The notes beneath the pieces are model-generated. The model did not search any database, was not told the origin of the DNA, and saw only the letters and a list, made by a program, of their open reading frames with translations. The position numbers and the translations under genes are program-made. From Erythroxylum novogranatense (Eukaryota; Streptophyta; Magnoliopsida; Malpighiales; Erythroxylaceae), in NCBI GenBank assembly GCA_029891385.1, contig CM057233.1, positions 47,446,063 to 47,510,062 of the forward strand: a DNA stretch of 64,000 nucleotides. Reading direction: 5' to 3'. Below, piece after piece: positions 49,130-60,629 of the stretch. Position 1 is the stretch's first letter. The number at the start of each line of letters is the position of its first letter.

Positions 49130-49315
49130 ACATGTTTGTGATAGGCAACTCAAAGCGATAATCAGCAAAATGATAATCGCTTAAGCTTTTTCTCATTTGT
49201 TCTAGAGATTTATTAATATCTTGAAGGGTCATCCGTGTAACATCCTCAGATGTACATGCATTATACAAGGAAGCATGTTGGCAATCAGAACAAACATCAT
49301 CTTTGAATGTTTCCT
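49130..49315 (-). pseudogene. Helitron helicase-linker fragment
   Basis: The minus strand holds one open stretch of about 60 codons: 'DDVCSDCQHASLYNA' then 'EDVTRMTLQDINKSLEQM' and 'DYHFADYRFELPITN'. The pattern of an 'ED.T..TL..IN..L' helix followed by a short acidic linker occurs in Helitron proteins between the Rep and helicase domains, just before the helicase Walker region. No Walker motif follows. This piece corresponds to a part deleted from the remnant at 27737-30665, so it comes from another copy. Confidence 0.45.
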
Positions 49316-49373
49316 AGAGCTGTTTACTATTTATCGGTGAACAATAGAACAAGAGTGTAGCAAATAAAAGTCT

Positions 49374-49560
49374 GGGAGTTATTTATAAATATGTTATATT
49401 ATCTAAATCTAATATATAAATGAATATTATGTAATTTAAAATTTTATGCGAAAAATATTATTGGGTGATTGCGGATAAAATTTTGTGAAAAGAGGTAAAA
49501 GTATAAAATTTCAACATTCAGAATGAATTAATAAAATAAGTAAGTTGAAATTAAAAATTA
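49374..49560 (+). repeat. Dispersed repeat shared with 12788-13080
   Basis: 'ttataaatatgttatattat' followed by 'aatgaatatta.gtaatttaaaattttatg' matches 12788-12860, and 'gaggtaaaagtataaaattt' matches about 13015-13035. It is a shortened copy in the same orientation. Confidence 0.6.
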
Positions 49561-50004
49561 AAAAATAACAATAAGAGTCGTTGGATGAAAGGTATGGTTG
49601 TGCTTAGTAGTGAATAACAAGTAAGGAAGTCGAAGTCACAAAGTCGAAGAATTATCTATAAATTATAATTTATCATTAGTATATTTACAAAGAATTACTA
49701 TCTACCTCACCGCTCACCATTTGACATAGCTCCTGAAATTAATATTTAATTTTAATTTATTTATAATATCTAAATCATATTATAAGGATATTGTAGAGAA
49801 TTACTGATGTATTAGTTCCCAGTATAAATTCATTCATTAAAAAAAAAACAAGTTAGTTATTGTCACTCATTATTCTTAAAACAATTTAAACACGAGGGTA
49901 CCCTAGCTTAGACTACCACATATCAAAAGGAACGTAATCATATTGCATAAAATTAATTCAATTACCATAATGATTGTTCACAACGTGTAACTTGTTCCAA
50001 TTTA
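49561..50004. other. AT-rich gap, nothing recognised
   Basis: No coding frame or element end is visible in this stretch, which leads into the long palindrome. Confidence 0.4.
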
Positions 50005-50085
50005 AGTCACGGTTGTGACTTTTTAAGTCACAACCGTGATAAGCGGACTCACGGTTGTGACTTAAGAACTCACAGCCATGACTTA
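50005..50085. repeat. Nested palindrome of four GTCAC-N4-GTGAC dyads
   Basis: Four dyads follow each other: GTCACGGTTGTGAC, GTCACAACCGTGA, CTCACGGTTGTGAC and CTCACAGCCATGAC. Each is a dyad in itself, the first two are reverse complements of each other, and the two pairs also form arms of about 37 bases around the spacer 'taagcgga'. The left-arm partner at 32665-32703 holds only the first half because the long-LTR element interrupts it. Confidence 0.9.
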
Positions 50086-50732
50086 TTTTAATTTAACTGA
50101 AATTATTATTACCTTCCATTATATGATCCTTATTATTTTAATTTTAACTAAAATTATTATCACCTTCTATTATTTGTACAACATTGGCATTAAAACACAA
50201 TTTCACTTATAATTACTCACAGTTGTGAATTAAGTCACCTAAAGTTAATTTAAAATAAAATCACTAATCATCTCTCCACTTTAGGTATTTAAGATTTGCA
50301 AAAATACATAGCGTCAACCAATTTTTACCTTATATTAGATTTTATATTTACCTATAACAACTTCCTCCAAAATTAATTGTAATAGGTTCTAATTAATAAA
50401 CCTAACCAACTAAAACTTTGTTATACATTTTCATTATACCTATAGAGAAATAGTAAACATTCTGATGAAATCCATAGATGAAATACATGTATTACCTCCA
50501 AACAACAAGATTTTGATTATTAACTGCAAAATTTAGTATATAACACCAACTTTTATTGTTATTAAAGTTAGAATCAGTTTGAAAGTTAATTACTAAATTC
50601 ATTAAGATACTGTGCATTTTAACTTATTATTTATTATATCTGACACTTCAGTGGAAATAAAAGCAAACAATAATCTTTAGCCGATAGTTGAGAAACAATT
50701 TTTTTAATGACAATTAATCAGCTGTATTTTTT
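50042..50732 (-). repeat. Right arm of the ~0.7-kb inverted duplication
   Basis: This is the inverted match of 31972-32703. It runs without the long-LTR insertion into the rest of the palindrome on its left and stops exactly where a gypsy LTR begins (50733), while the left-side sequence continues beyond. The gypsy LTR therefore interrupted this copy. Confidence 0.85.
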
Positions 50733-52243
50733 TGTAATAACCCATTTTCATATTGAGTATTTGAACTTTAGCTTGTTATTAGAATTAATGAATTGCATAT
50801 CATTAACATACATATACATAAATTATGATTTTGTACACATTACAAAGATAGCATATGCACTCAACTGATTCATTCCAGGGTGTGAAAAGTTTAAAATGTT
50901 CATGATGTGAATTGTGAAATGTTTATGCCTTGCATTTTCTTTTGATTTATCACAAGTAGTAAATTTGGAATTAATTGGTATAACCGAAAAATTGAGGGAT
51001 TAAGATGTACATTTGGGTTAGGAAAAATTCCAAGTGATAAGATAAATTGATACATGAAAATTTTGTCTAATTTAGCCTATAATTGAGTGACATTTGGCAT
51101 TGATCATTATATGACAAATGGGCTGGTAGGTTGATGACAGATGGAATAGTTGATTAATGGACAACTGGTAGCTGTGATACATGATATGTGACCTAGCTTT
51201 AATGGTGACATATGGCAGCATATATACTTGATACATGTTGAACATGCCTTTAGACATATGGCCATCCCATTAGATGACACCTAACACCTTAGGTGTAACA
51301 TTCAGAAGGAGCAAACTTGGTTTAACTCATTTCTTATTCTTTCCTCTCTCAATCACACCACCGAAAATCTTTCTTTCACCTCCTTAAACTTGCTTATGGT
51401 TATGCTTAATTGTTGCACAAATAATCCATGTTTTAGCCTCACAAAGTTAAGTAAAGGATGTCCCTGAAGTTGCCTTACTAAACCTAGCCGAAATCCATCT
51501 AAGTTTAACCTTAAATGTGTGATGTTTCTGCTTCCTTGGAGTGTACTGGAAAATTCGGCATAAACTTAGGTACTTTTCTATTATGTTTTTGCATGTACTA
51601 AAATAGTAAGTTAAGGGTTGTTGTATGGATGATTTAAGTTGGGATTTGAGGTATAAGTGATGAAGAATTCATGGTAAAGATAGGCGATATTGAAGTATTC
51701 TTGAATATGGAAAGTTAGAGTTGTAGGTCGAAATTTTGGTTTCAATTTCATCTTCCTCTTTTGATCTATTTTATATATCCTTAAAGCATGAATTTGAAGA
51801 AACTAAAACAATGAAAGTTGTAGATATAGGTCTTAGATTGACCCCTGTGAAAGTAGCTTGATGAAATAATGACTAGATCTTGAGTTATGCTTGTTTCCCT
51901 AATACTGCTTGTGATAGACCCCTATGGAGGAATCTTATATTATTTCCTAATTTTTGAGGACTTTAGAGTTCGAATTAGTACAAGTATGAAACATGATAAA
52001 TGATTATTGATATCTTATTAATGCTTCTATGAAACAATTTTGTTAGAAGATATCTTCATAAGTTTATGTAATTAATTGAAGTCATAACCTAAAGAATGGA
52101 CTATTTTGATGTAGTTGAGTTCAAATATGAAAATTATGATTTGTTTAAGGAACAACTGAGTTCTTTTAATGCAAACATGATCTTCAGAACATGAGAAATG
52201 TGTATAAGGTATGTATGAATTAGCATTGAAGAACTTGGGATAA
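50733..52243 (+). mobile_element. Truncated gypsy LTR related to solo LTR 1
   Basis: It starts TGTAATAACCCATT and matches solo LTR 1 in order: 'gatagcatatgcactcaact' (against 16225), 'gaatttgaagaaact' + 'gaaagttgtagatatagg' (17140), 'tttgaggactttagagtt' and 'attattgatatcttattaat' (17305-17370). It lacks the 24-bp minisatellite as a regular array and stops at about 52243, where GC-rich LINE sequence begins. The missing 3' half is not seen elsewhere in the window. Confidence 0.7.
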
Positions 52244-55200
52244 TTATGAATGGAGTTGACGTCTCCGCCTCTGTTGATTGGTCAAGAGCTTGTCGTGGGC
52301 TAGTAACCAAAGGAAGGACCGGATGCGTTGAGGATCAGCCCAGCGCCAGATAGTCTGCCAAAATCCGGGAGAGATGTCGGAATCTTGATCCAGAAGCATC
52401 GAGTAGGCTGAGGCCGTAGAACACTGGCCGGTGTCAGAATGACCCCAGGTCAATTTGTCCACCCCAGAATGTGGTTGAGGCGGGGATATACCTGCAATAT
52501 GCAAACACATAGAATGAGGAAGGAAAGACTGAAACTTGTGCCATGCCCAACTACCTGTGGAGTCCACATAGTGCTGCACCATGTACGACTGTTCGGAAGG
52601 TGAGAGAGGCCGCAGGGCATGGGAAAGGAGTGGGCCCGAGATATCCACCCATGGGTCTAGCCAGAAACGTGCAGTCGTCCCATCAAAGATCATCCATTTC
52701 CGGCCGCGGAGGACATGAGGCCAAACTGATTTGATGCTCCACCATGTCATGGACCCTCCTGTGGTCCCCAGGGTTGTGGGTGGATTACAGATATTCAGCT
52801 TGTACTTGTCCGCCACAATGCGTGCCCAAAGCTTATCGGGTGTCGAGAGCAGAGCCCACCCCAATTTGATTAACTGCGCGTCATTGGTTTCCCGAATGCG
52901 ACGGAGTCCCAGCCCGCCTTGAGGCTTGAGTGCGCAGACAGTGTCCCAAGGCACTAGGTGGACCTTCCGGGCCCCTGGGGTGGAGCCCCATAAGAAGCTG
53001 CGCATAAGTTTCTCAATCTCGTCACAGAGACGACAAGGGAGACGAACCGTCTGCATGATATAAGTGGGAAGGGCAGAAATAACAAATTGGATGAGGGTAG
53101 TACGACCGGCTAATGAAAGTTGTCGCCCAGTCCACTCGGAAAGACGGTGGTGTACCTTCTCGAGGAGATAGTGGTAAGTGCGCTAGTTGACCCTGCCATG
53201 GAGTAAGGGAATTCCCAAATATCGGCCGAGGTCCAGGGTCTGCTGGAAACCCAAGTCTCTACTCAACTTGCGAGCCACAGAACGGGGAACGTTCTTGGAG
53301 TAATAGCTGCGAGATTTAGCATGGCTAATCTGATGACCAGAGGCATTGCAAAAAAGGGCTAAAAGGTCGCTGATAATCGTGGCTTGGGCGGGGGAAGCCT
53401 CAGAAAATAGGATGAGATCATCAGCAAAGAAAAGATGAGTCATAGGGGGACCGGTCTTGCTGAGACGAATAGGCTTCCAACGTCCTTGCGTGACAGAGTG
53501 AGTGATGAGATGACCCAGACGTTCCATACAAAGCACAAACAGATATGGCGATAAAGGGTCCCCTTGACGAATCCCTCTGGAAGGGGTAAAAGACTCACTG
53601 AGCTCCCCTTCCCAATTGACCTGCATAGAAACGGATGAGATGCACTTCATGATGAGGGAAATAAACGACCCCGGGAGCCCTATATCGAGGAGCGTATCCT
53701 GAATGAAATCCCAAGATAAATGGTCATAGGCTTTTTCAAGATCGACCTTGATAGCCAGGAAGCCTTTTTTCCGGATTTCTGTTGCATCGTATGAATGATT
53801 TCCTGAGCAATAATGATGTTATCGGTGATAGATCGCCAGGATTTGCTACACCGGCCTGGGCGACCAGAGTGTCAAGAAAAAGTTGCAACCGGCAGATGAT
53901 AATCTTAGTAAGGGCTTTGTATATAACCGAACACAGAGCTATTGGGCGAAACTGAGTAATGGATGTTAGGGAAGGAATTTTAGGAAGGAGGACCAATACG
54001 GTGCGGTTGATTTCCTGTTCCCACGCCTCGTGCTAAAAAGTGAGTTGTAGGAATCAAGTCAAGGAAGGCCCGACGGTGTCCCATTGAGATTGGTAAAAGA
54101 AAGCCGTAAATCCGTCGAACCCAGGGGCTTTGTTGGGAGCTTGTGAAAAAAAGGCGGATTTGATTTCATCGGGTAAAAGAGGGCGAACTAGGTCGAGAGC
54201 CGCGGTCGGAGGGAGGGAGGGAAACCAGCCTTTGAGCGGGAAGCGCACAGGAGGAGTAGGCGTCGCGGTGTATAGGGCTTGAAAGAAGTCCTGAACCATA
54301 TGATGGATGTCGGCGGAGCCGGAATGCGACAGCCCCGAAGGGTCCTGTAAGGAGGCAATGTGAAGCTTCCGTCGTTTGGAGGTCGTAAGAGCATGATAAA
54401 ACTTGGTGTTACGGTCACCGTGACCGAGCCACTGGCAACGGGATTGTTGATGCCAGTATAATTCCTCTTAAAGAAGAACCTGCTCTAATTCCTGACGTAG
54501 AATGACTTCCAGCTCCTGCAAAGAATTAAAGTGCTGAGTGTCCAAGGCCCGTTGGATGCCTGAGAGCCGAGCCATAAGCCTCTTTTTGCGAGAGAATATG
54601 TTGCCAAAAGTCGAGTGATTCCAGATTCGTAATTGGTTCCCCAGGTGGTGGACCGTCTCGCAGATGGAGGGAAGAGAAGAATGCCGGTGGGCGGTAACCG
54701 TGCGGGGGAAATCCTCATGAGTAACCCAAGCAGATTGGAAGCGGAAGGGACGTACCAAGGAAGAAGGTCTGGGGCATTAAAGGAACTGTACGAGAAGGGG
54801 GCGATGATCAGACTTGAGGAAAGGCAAATGGGTAACAGACGTATGAGGGACCGCGTGAAGTCAAGAGGGGGAGCAGAAGATGCGGTCCAGACGGGCCAGG
54901 TTAGGCCCTCGACGCCACGTGTACCGGGGTCCTGTAAATCCAGGGTCCTGAAGATGACAACACTGAATGCAGTCCCGGAATTGAGGATTAATGACCCGTT
55001 GGTTGGGCGCGGCCGCTTATCTCGCCTGGCTGCTTGGCATCAAGTTCCACCGAGGAGCCAGGGGAGGGTCGTAACGCTGGCGATGTTGCGGAGGTGCGTC
55101 CAGAGATGATGTTGATAAGAATAAGTCGGGCTCGCGTATATGGCCGTGAAGTTAAACGAAAACTGTAACCAATCAATCTGAATATGGAGAAATTGGCGAT

Positions 55201-55450
55201 GGGCGAGAAGCACTTTGACCTGAATGTCAGAGTGTCAAAGCAACCAAATGCCCCCAGAAAAACTGTGAGCTTCCACTCGGAAGGAATGCGGGAACTGTAA
55301 GGAGCGGATCACGGAAAGGGCTCGAGGGCCACTGATTCTCGTTTCAACCAGAACAACAAGCTTAGGCTTGTGAAGACGGATAAAGTGCGTGAAGATTGGC
55401 CGAAATTTTTTGCCGCCGGCCCCTTGGCAATTCCAAATGAAAATAGACAT
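52244..55450 (-). pseudogene. LINE ORF2: endonuclease / reverse transcriptase, broken
   Basis: ORF2 of L1-type elements nicks the target and copies RNA into it. It starts at 55450 with 'MSIFIWNCQGAGGKKF', the usual start of the plant LINE endonuclease, followed by 'PKLVVLVETRISG'. The endonuclease continues with breaks to about 54800. The pre-RT helix region is 54758-54468, and 54299-54054 holds 'PNKAPGFDGFTAFFYQSQW'. RT motifs follow: 'ITQFRPIALCSVIYKALTKI' (53996-53736), 'GIRQGDPLSPYLFVLCME' and the catalytic 'FFADDLILF' (53428-53417 region, frame 53650-53183). After a single stop at 53183 the frame resumes and 53056-52244 carries 'GGLGLRRIRETNDAQL' and the zf-RVT start ('DPQRIRSFLWLLAHDKLLT'). 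The protein ends there, before the zinc-binding cysteines, at the truncation. Confidence 0.9.
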
Positions 55451-55470
55451 AAAAACACGGGAGGGACGAC

Positions 55471-56074
55471 CTACGCGTGGATAGCGTCCACCATCTCAGA
55501 TTGCGCAGCGGAACCCACTATGGATGATGTTCGTGGGGGGTCAGTGGACGTGCCTTCCTCAAGGTCCATCGCCGTGTCGGGGGGCAGAACAGGTGGGCCC
55601 GGGTCCGGAGGGTCTGGAGGATGAGAGGCTGGAGGGGGGACCAGAAGCGCAATCTCCGGATCCTCCTCCATTTCTGTAAGGGCGGTCGAAGACTACAGAA
55701 CAACAGCCATAGCCGGATCCTTGATCACGAGCTCAGCATGGGAGGGGATATGGAGCCCTGCATTTGGGTCGTCTGTGGTGGACTGGGAGGGGTTGGGTGG
55801 GGCAGGGGGTGGAGGGTGTTGGGTTGGTCATGGGGGCTGGGGAGACCAGAGGAACTAGGTTCTGGGAGCTGGGGGGACGGGCCCGAAGGGAGGAAGATAA
55901 GGGCCCAGAGGCCAAGGCTTGGCGTGGGGTCGAGGCCCGGCCTGCTGGAGTCGGTTTATTAGGCTGTCGCACTAGACGAGGGAATGTTCGAGAAGACAGC
56001 GGTGTAGTGGTACGTGCTGTGAAGGGGGGAGGCACGACTGGCGTGGGGGCGGCGCTGGGTTCGTCTGCGAGCAT
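55471..56074 (-). pseudogene. LINE ORF1 C-terminal, proline-rich remnant
   Basis: Two frames (56074-55733 and 55671-55471) rich in Pro, Ser, Thr and Ala, including 'PPDPPDPGPPVLPPDTAMD', lie directly upstream of ORF2 on the minus strand. Plant LINE ORF1 proteins often end in a low-complexity proline-rich part after an RNA-binding region. No zinc knuckle is seen because the 5' part is missing. The identity rests mainly on position. Opposite-strand Gly/Arg-rich frames are mirror effects of the GC bias. Confidence 0.5.
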
Positions 56075-56176
56075 CTGGAAGCATGAGCCAGACGACGTGG
56101 ATTGAGGATGGCCTGGAGGGGTCTTGTCTTATGACCGTTGGAGCTGAAGGGGTACGGCGATGTAGGAAAATCCCGG

Positions 56177-57986
56177 TGTGAGCATCATATGCCCACGGTG
56201 CCTAAAACAAAATTTTTTTATTCCGGGACCTTCCCGAAAGCCAGGATCCATGTGACTATATAACAAAGTCAAACCAAACGACCAAAGGAGACCGTCTCTA
56301 ACGGTATCCGAGCAGAGATCAGAGAACCTAACCGGGACAAACCCTTTGATCCGGGAATAGCTAGAACAAGTTGAAGACTGCTAGATCTTACCTTGTTCTT
56401 GGAGAGCTTGAGAAAAATGGAGAAGCTTGAGAAGAAAATGCTTAAAGATGATGAAGAACGATGATGAGATGAGAGGGAAAACAATTTTTTCTTCCTTCCT
56501 TCTCTCATCTTTCATCAACCAACGAGCACACCTATCTCACCTTTTCATTTTGTCATTTAGCCATTTAATACAAAGATGACAAGGCAAAATTGGAAGCTTC
56601 TCTTGCCATCCACGTTTTAGCCTTTATATATATATATATAAAGTTAAAGAGATGCTTCTCCTCTCCTCCTTCATCCACGTTGCACACATATATATATATT
56701 AATTATATATATATAAATAAATGCTGAAGTGGTCCAGTCACACTGGGGTCGGTCCTACCGGCCTACCGAGTCCCGGTATGGGAAAAATCCCCGAAAACAT
56801 TTTTCAGCAATATCGATGTCGCGATCTTATCGGGACATATCTCGATCTCATCGGGATCCATTTAATCCTTTTGCTCTCCATATATTGGATCTCTATCCAA
56901 AACTATTTTACGAGTTCTCCGAGACACTCTTATGCGTGTGACCTATTAGGTTCCCGGTTATGTTGACCACTTAGATCAACACTTAATCTAAGCAAGTCAT
57001 GAGCGGTATCTAGCAACACATCATGACCCCCAATTGACCGGAAAGTAATTGGTTTGACGAATGAAGCTATATTCATCATGGACCATATCACGAACCTTTC
57101 CATAGATAATTACCGTGCAATTCGTCCTTTCACCATGCTATACCCCACTTGGTGATGAGTATGGGCAATGTGTCAACTCTCACTAGACTGACTATGTCAA
57201 ATCTAGTCCAAGTGATTTCAGTTCTTGTCCTGGGACTCATTACTTAATATGTCAATATGTCAACGAAGACACTCTTCATGACATATGTACTCTGATCAGA
57301 GATTTCCAAGTAATGACCCTGACAAGAGGCCATGGGTATCATCTTCTGCTATCATAGAAGTGGTGAATCCTCTATTGGCTACTCAATTACCTTCGAATAC
57401 CTCAAGTCGCACCCAAGCACCACCCTATGAGCGACCTCTCGTAAGGCAACAAGGAATGGAGTCAAAGTACGTAATCAAGATTCAAGATATCCTCGAGCAC
57501 CTCAAGTCTAAGGATACTTGCACCATTGCTATGATGAGATTATCACCGACATTAGAATAGACATCCATGTGATAATCTCATAGCAGTCATCCAATGTACT
57601 TACTAACTCTAGTAAGCATTCACATCTCAACCCTAAATATCTCATATTTACGCTTCGAGATCCACCGCTGATCAAATCAAGGAGCTTGAGATGTGCTAGT
57701 CTTTCCTAATACCGATGTCCAGCCTCAAGAATCCTATGACTAGGATAATTAAGATATCGACATAATTGCACATGATAGGAATCTCGATAGTATGATCACA
57801 TCATAATTTCCTTCATGCTATGTCATATATCATGGACTTCATTAATTTGCTTATTGATCAATATCGCTCATAAATAATGAACAACAACGTAATGAAAAAT
57901 GCCTTTCTTTATTTATTCATAAAAACTGTACACAAATTTGTACAAAATGCGCTAAAGGCGATTGCCTTCAGGGCACTACTCTAACA
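56177..57986 (-). repeat. Ty1/copia 3' LTR (1.8 kb)
   Basis: On the minus strand it begins TGTTAGAGTAGTGCCCTGAA (57986), directly after a polypurine tract, and appears to end at 56177 ('..gatgctcaca'), where GC-rich LINE sequence starts. The outer end is less certain than the inner one. A TATA run at 56621-56640 separates U3 from R-U5. A related fragment lies at 4753-5195. Open frames in it are short and not meaningful. Confidence 0.75.
56621..56640 (-). promoter_or_regulatory. TATA region of the copia LTR
   Basis: Minus strand TATATATATATATATAAAGG, followed by sequence that reads like a transcribed leader. The run is also a microsatellite, so exact TATA use cannot be told. Confidence 0.5.
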
Positions 57987-57996
57987 ATCTCCCACT
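57987..57996 (-). promoter_or_regulatory. Polypurine tract of the minus-strand copia element
   Basis: Minus strand AAGTGGGAGAT lies directly before the LTR start TGTTAGAG and just after the pol stop at 58001. It primes plus-strand DNA synthesis in the family. Confidence 0.75.
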
Positions 57997-58000
57997 TGAC

Positions 58001-60372
58001 CTAAAGCCAATCGCCTTGATATCTAATACCATAAAGCAGTACATGAGAATCAAAACTCTTCGTGTGACAATGGCTTTGTCAACGGATTAGCAATATTCTG
58101 CTCTGTGGGAATTCTCTCTATCTGCACATCACCTCGACCAATGATCTCCCTGATCAGGTGATATCTGCAGAGTACGTGTTTGGATCGTTGATGAGACCTT
58201 GGTTCCTTCACTTGCGCAATAGCCCCATTGTTGTCACAATACAACTGTATGGGCCCATCACTGCTAGGAACCACACCAAGTTCAGTAATGAACTTCTTGA
58301 TCCAAACTGCTTCCTTTGCTGCGTCTAAAGCGGCAATGTACTCTGCCTCGCCGTTGAATCGCCAGCCGCTCTTGTTTGGAACTCTTCCAACTGACTACCC
58401 CGTCGTTCAGTGTGAATATGTAACCTGATTGGGATTTGGAATCATCCTTATCAGATTGAAAACTGGCATCTGTATGCCCGCTCACTTCCATCCACATATA
58501 TCAAGAAAACATCCTTAGTCCTTCGCAAGTATTGAGGATATTCTTGATGACCACCCAATGGACCCTCACCAGATCCGATTGGTATCCGTCAGAACACTTA
58601 GAGCATATGATACATCGGGTCTCGTATATAGCATTGCGTATATGATAGATCCTACCGCAGATGCATACGGGATCATATTCATGCGCATCCTCTCATTTTG
58701 TGTCTTAGGACACATAGATTTCGAGAGTGTTATCCCATGAGTCACGGGAAGGTACCCTCTCTTGGATTGCTCCATGTTAAACCTCTTTAGCATCTTGTCT
58801 ATGTACGTTGATTGTGAAAGACCAAGCAACCTTTTTGATCTATCTCTATAGATCCTTATCCAAAGGATATAAGTTGCTTCACCAAGGTCTTTCATGGAAA
58901 ATTGTTTGGACAACCAAATCTTGACTGATTGTAGCATCGAGACATCGTTTCCTAGTAATAACATGTCATCTACATATAGCACAAGGAATACGATTGCAGT
59001 CCCATTAACCTTCTTATACACACAGTATTCATCCAGATTTTGTGAGAAACCAAACTCTTTGATTACCTCATCAAAACGGATGTTCCAACTCCTGGATGCT
59101 TGCTTCAATCCATAGATGGATTTTTGAAGCTTGCATACCTTTTCACCATCATAAGAGATGAAGCCCTCAGGTTGTGTCATATACACATCCTCAATTAGAT
59201 TTCCGTTTAGGAAAGCTGTCTTCACATCCATTTGCCATATCTCATAATCATAGTCAACTCCTTGTCTTTGACGAAAACCTTTAGCCACAAGCCTTGCTTT
59301 ATAGGTAATTACATTACCATCCATGTCGGTTTTCTTTTTGAAAACCCATTTGCACCCTATGGGTTTTATTCCTTCGAGTGCCTCAACCAAAGTCCATACT
59401 TGGTTTTCATACATGGAATCCATTTCAGTCTTCATGGCTTGAAGCCATTTCTCAGACTCTGAACTCTTCAAAACCTCTTCATAGGTGGTAGGCTCATCAT
59501 CTTCTATGAGCAATACGTCATTCTGTTCATTCACGAAATCCATATCTCTAGAACAGAGCGTATCCTACGTGACCTACTTAATTTCGTGTGTTGTAAAAGG
59601 TTGAACTGTTACTTCATCTCGTATGAGTCACAGCTTGAGTTCGAGCATTGATCTCAAGGCTCTGCTCGAGGATCTTGAACTTCTTCAAGTTCTATTTTGC
59701 TCCCACTGCCTTCTTGTAAAAGAAAATCTTTCTCTAAAAGACAGCATGCTTTGAAACAAACACCTTTTGTTCCTCAAAGAAGATAGAATCGATATCCCAT
59801 TGTTTCTTTAGGATATCCTACTAACAAACACTTGTTAGATTTTGCATCAAGTTTATCCGATCGTGTCCGCTTCACATAAGCAGTGACAACCCCAAACTTT
59901 CAAATGAGTAAGATAGGGTCTTTTGTTAGTCCACATCTCATATGGAGTAACATCAATCGTCTTTGATGGAAATCTTAGCAAGTAAACAAATTGTCTCGAT
60001 TGCATACCCCAAAAGGATTTTGGTAACTTTGCAAAGCCCATCATTGATCGTACCATGTCTAACAAGGTTCGATTTCTCCTTTCTGCCACACCATTATGCT
60101 GTGGTGTGTAAGGAGGAGTCCATTGAGATAAAATCCCATTATCTCTGAGATAATTCAAAAAATTTTGGTCTAAGTATTCCCCACCACGATCAGATCGTAA
60201 TGACTTGATACTTTTCCCAAGTTGGTTTTCTACTTCATTTCAATTGTTTGAACTTTTCAAATGCTTCAGATTTGTATCTCATCGACATCAGTACCCATAT
60301 CGAGAATAATCATCGATAAAGGTAATGAAGTAAAGACAACCACTTCTGGCATGGATGGACATCGGACTGTTA
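58001..60372 (-). pseudogene. Ty1/copia pol remnant (integrase, RT, RNase H)
   Basis: Order on the minus strand: integrase core start 'YFITFIDDYSRYGY' (about 60330), integrase end with 'TPQHNGVAERRNRTLLDMV' (60158-59853, catalytic Glu kept), then RT-containing frame 59543-58566 of 325 residues. It has 'GCKWVFKKKTDMDGN' (residues 63-77), 'QMDVKTAFLNG' (104-114), 'YGLKQASRSW' and the catalytic YVDD (190-193). RNase H follows in 58497-58282 and 58274-58050 ('SHQRSKHVLCRYHLIREI'). Between 'GVDYD' and 'YEIWQMDVK' about 20 residues usual for the family are missing in frame. A stop at 58050 is caused by one extra base; the original stop is at 58001. Gag, protease and the 5' LTR are absent because the element is cut at about 60372. 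Confidence 0.9.
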
Positions 60373-60629
60373 AGTCAGAATGACTTTACATAAAAATGAT
60401 TTTGATGTATAACAAAGAGAGATCATATACAAGATAAACAAAAAGACACGCATAAACTCGTATACGTATGTACATAGGCGAAGTCCGAGATGAACGGTTG
60501 CAAGAAAACAATGATACGTATTTAAGTTGATAAAAGTCAAACACGCATTTAAGTTGAAAAAACAGACGCAGAACAAAAAAGCAAAGCGACGCAGACGCAG
60601 ACACAAAAACAGATGGACGGTGATCGTAA

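Larger units (their letters stand above)
52244..56160 (-). mobile_element. Truncated L1-type LINE (non-LTR retrotransposon)
   Basis: A block of about 3.9 kb that is visibly GC-rich against its AT-rich neighbours. On the minus strand the order is an ORF1-like proline-rich end, then ORF2 with endonuclease, reverse transcriptase and zf-RVT regions. No poly(A)/poly(T) tail occurs at the 3' side (52244), so the 3' end is lost, and the 5' side stops near the copia LTR at about 56160-56176. Several stops and frameshifts make it inactive. Confidence 0.9.

Noticed and set aside
54633..56105. Gly/Arg-rich plus-strand frames over the LINE (up to 158 residues)
   Set aside because: They oppose the true LINE frames and arise from GC-rich, low-stop composition.
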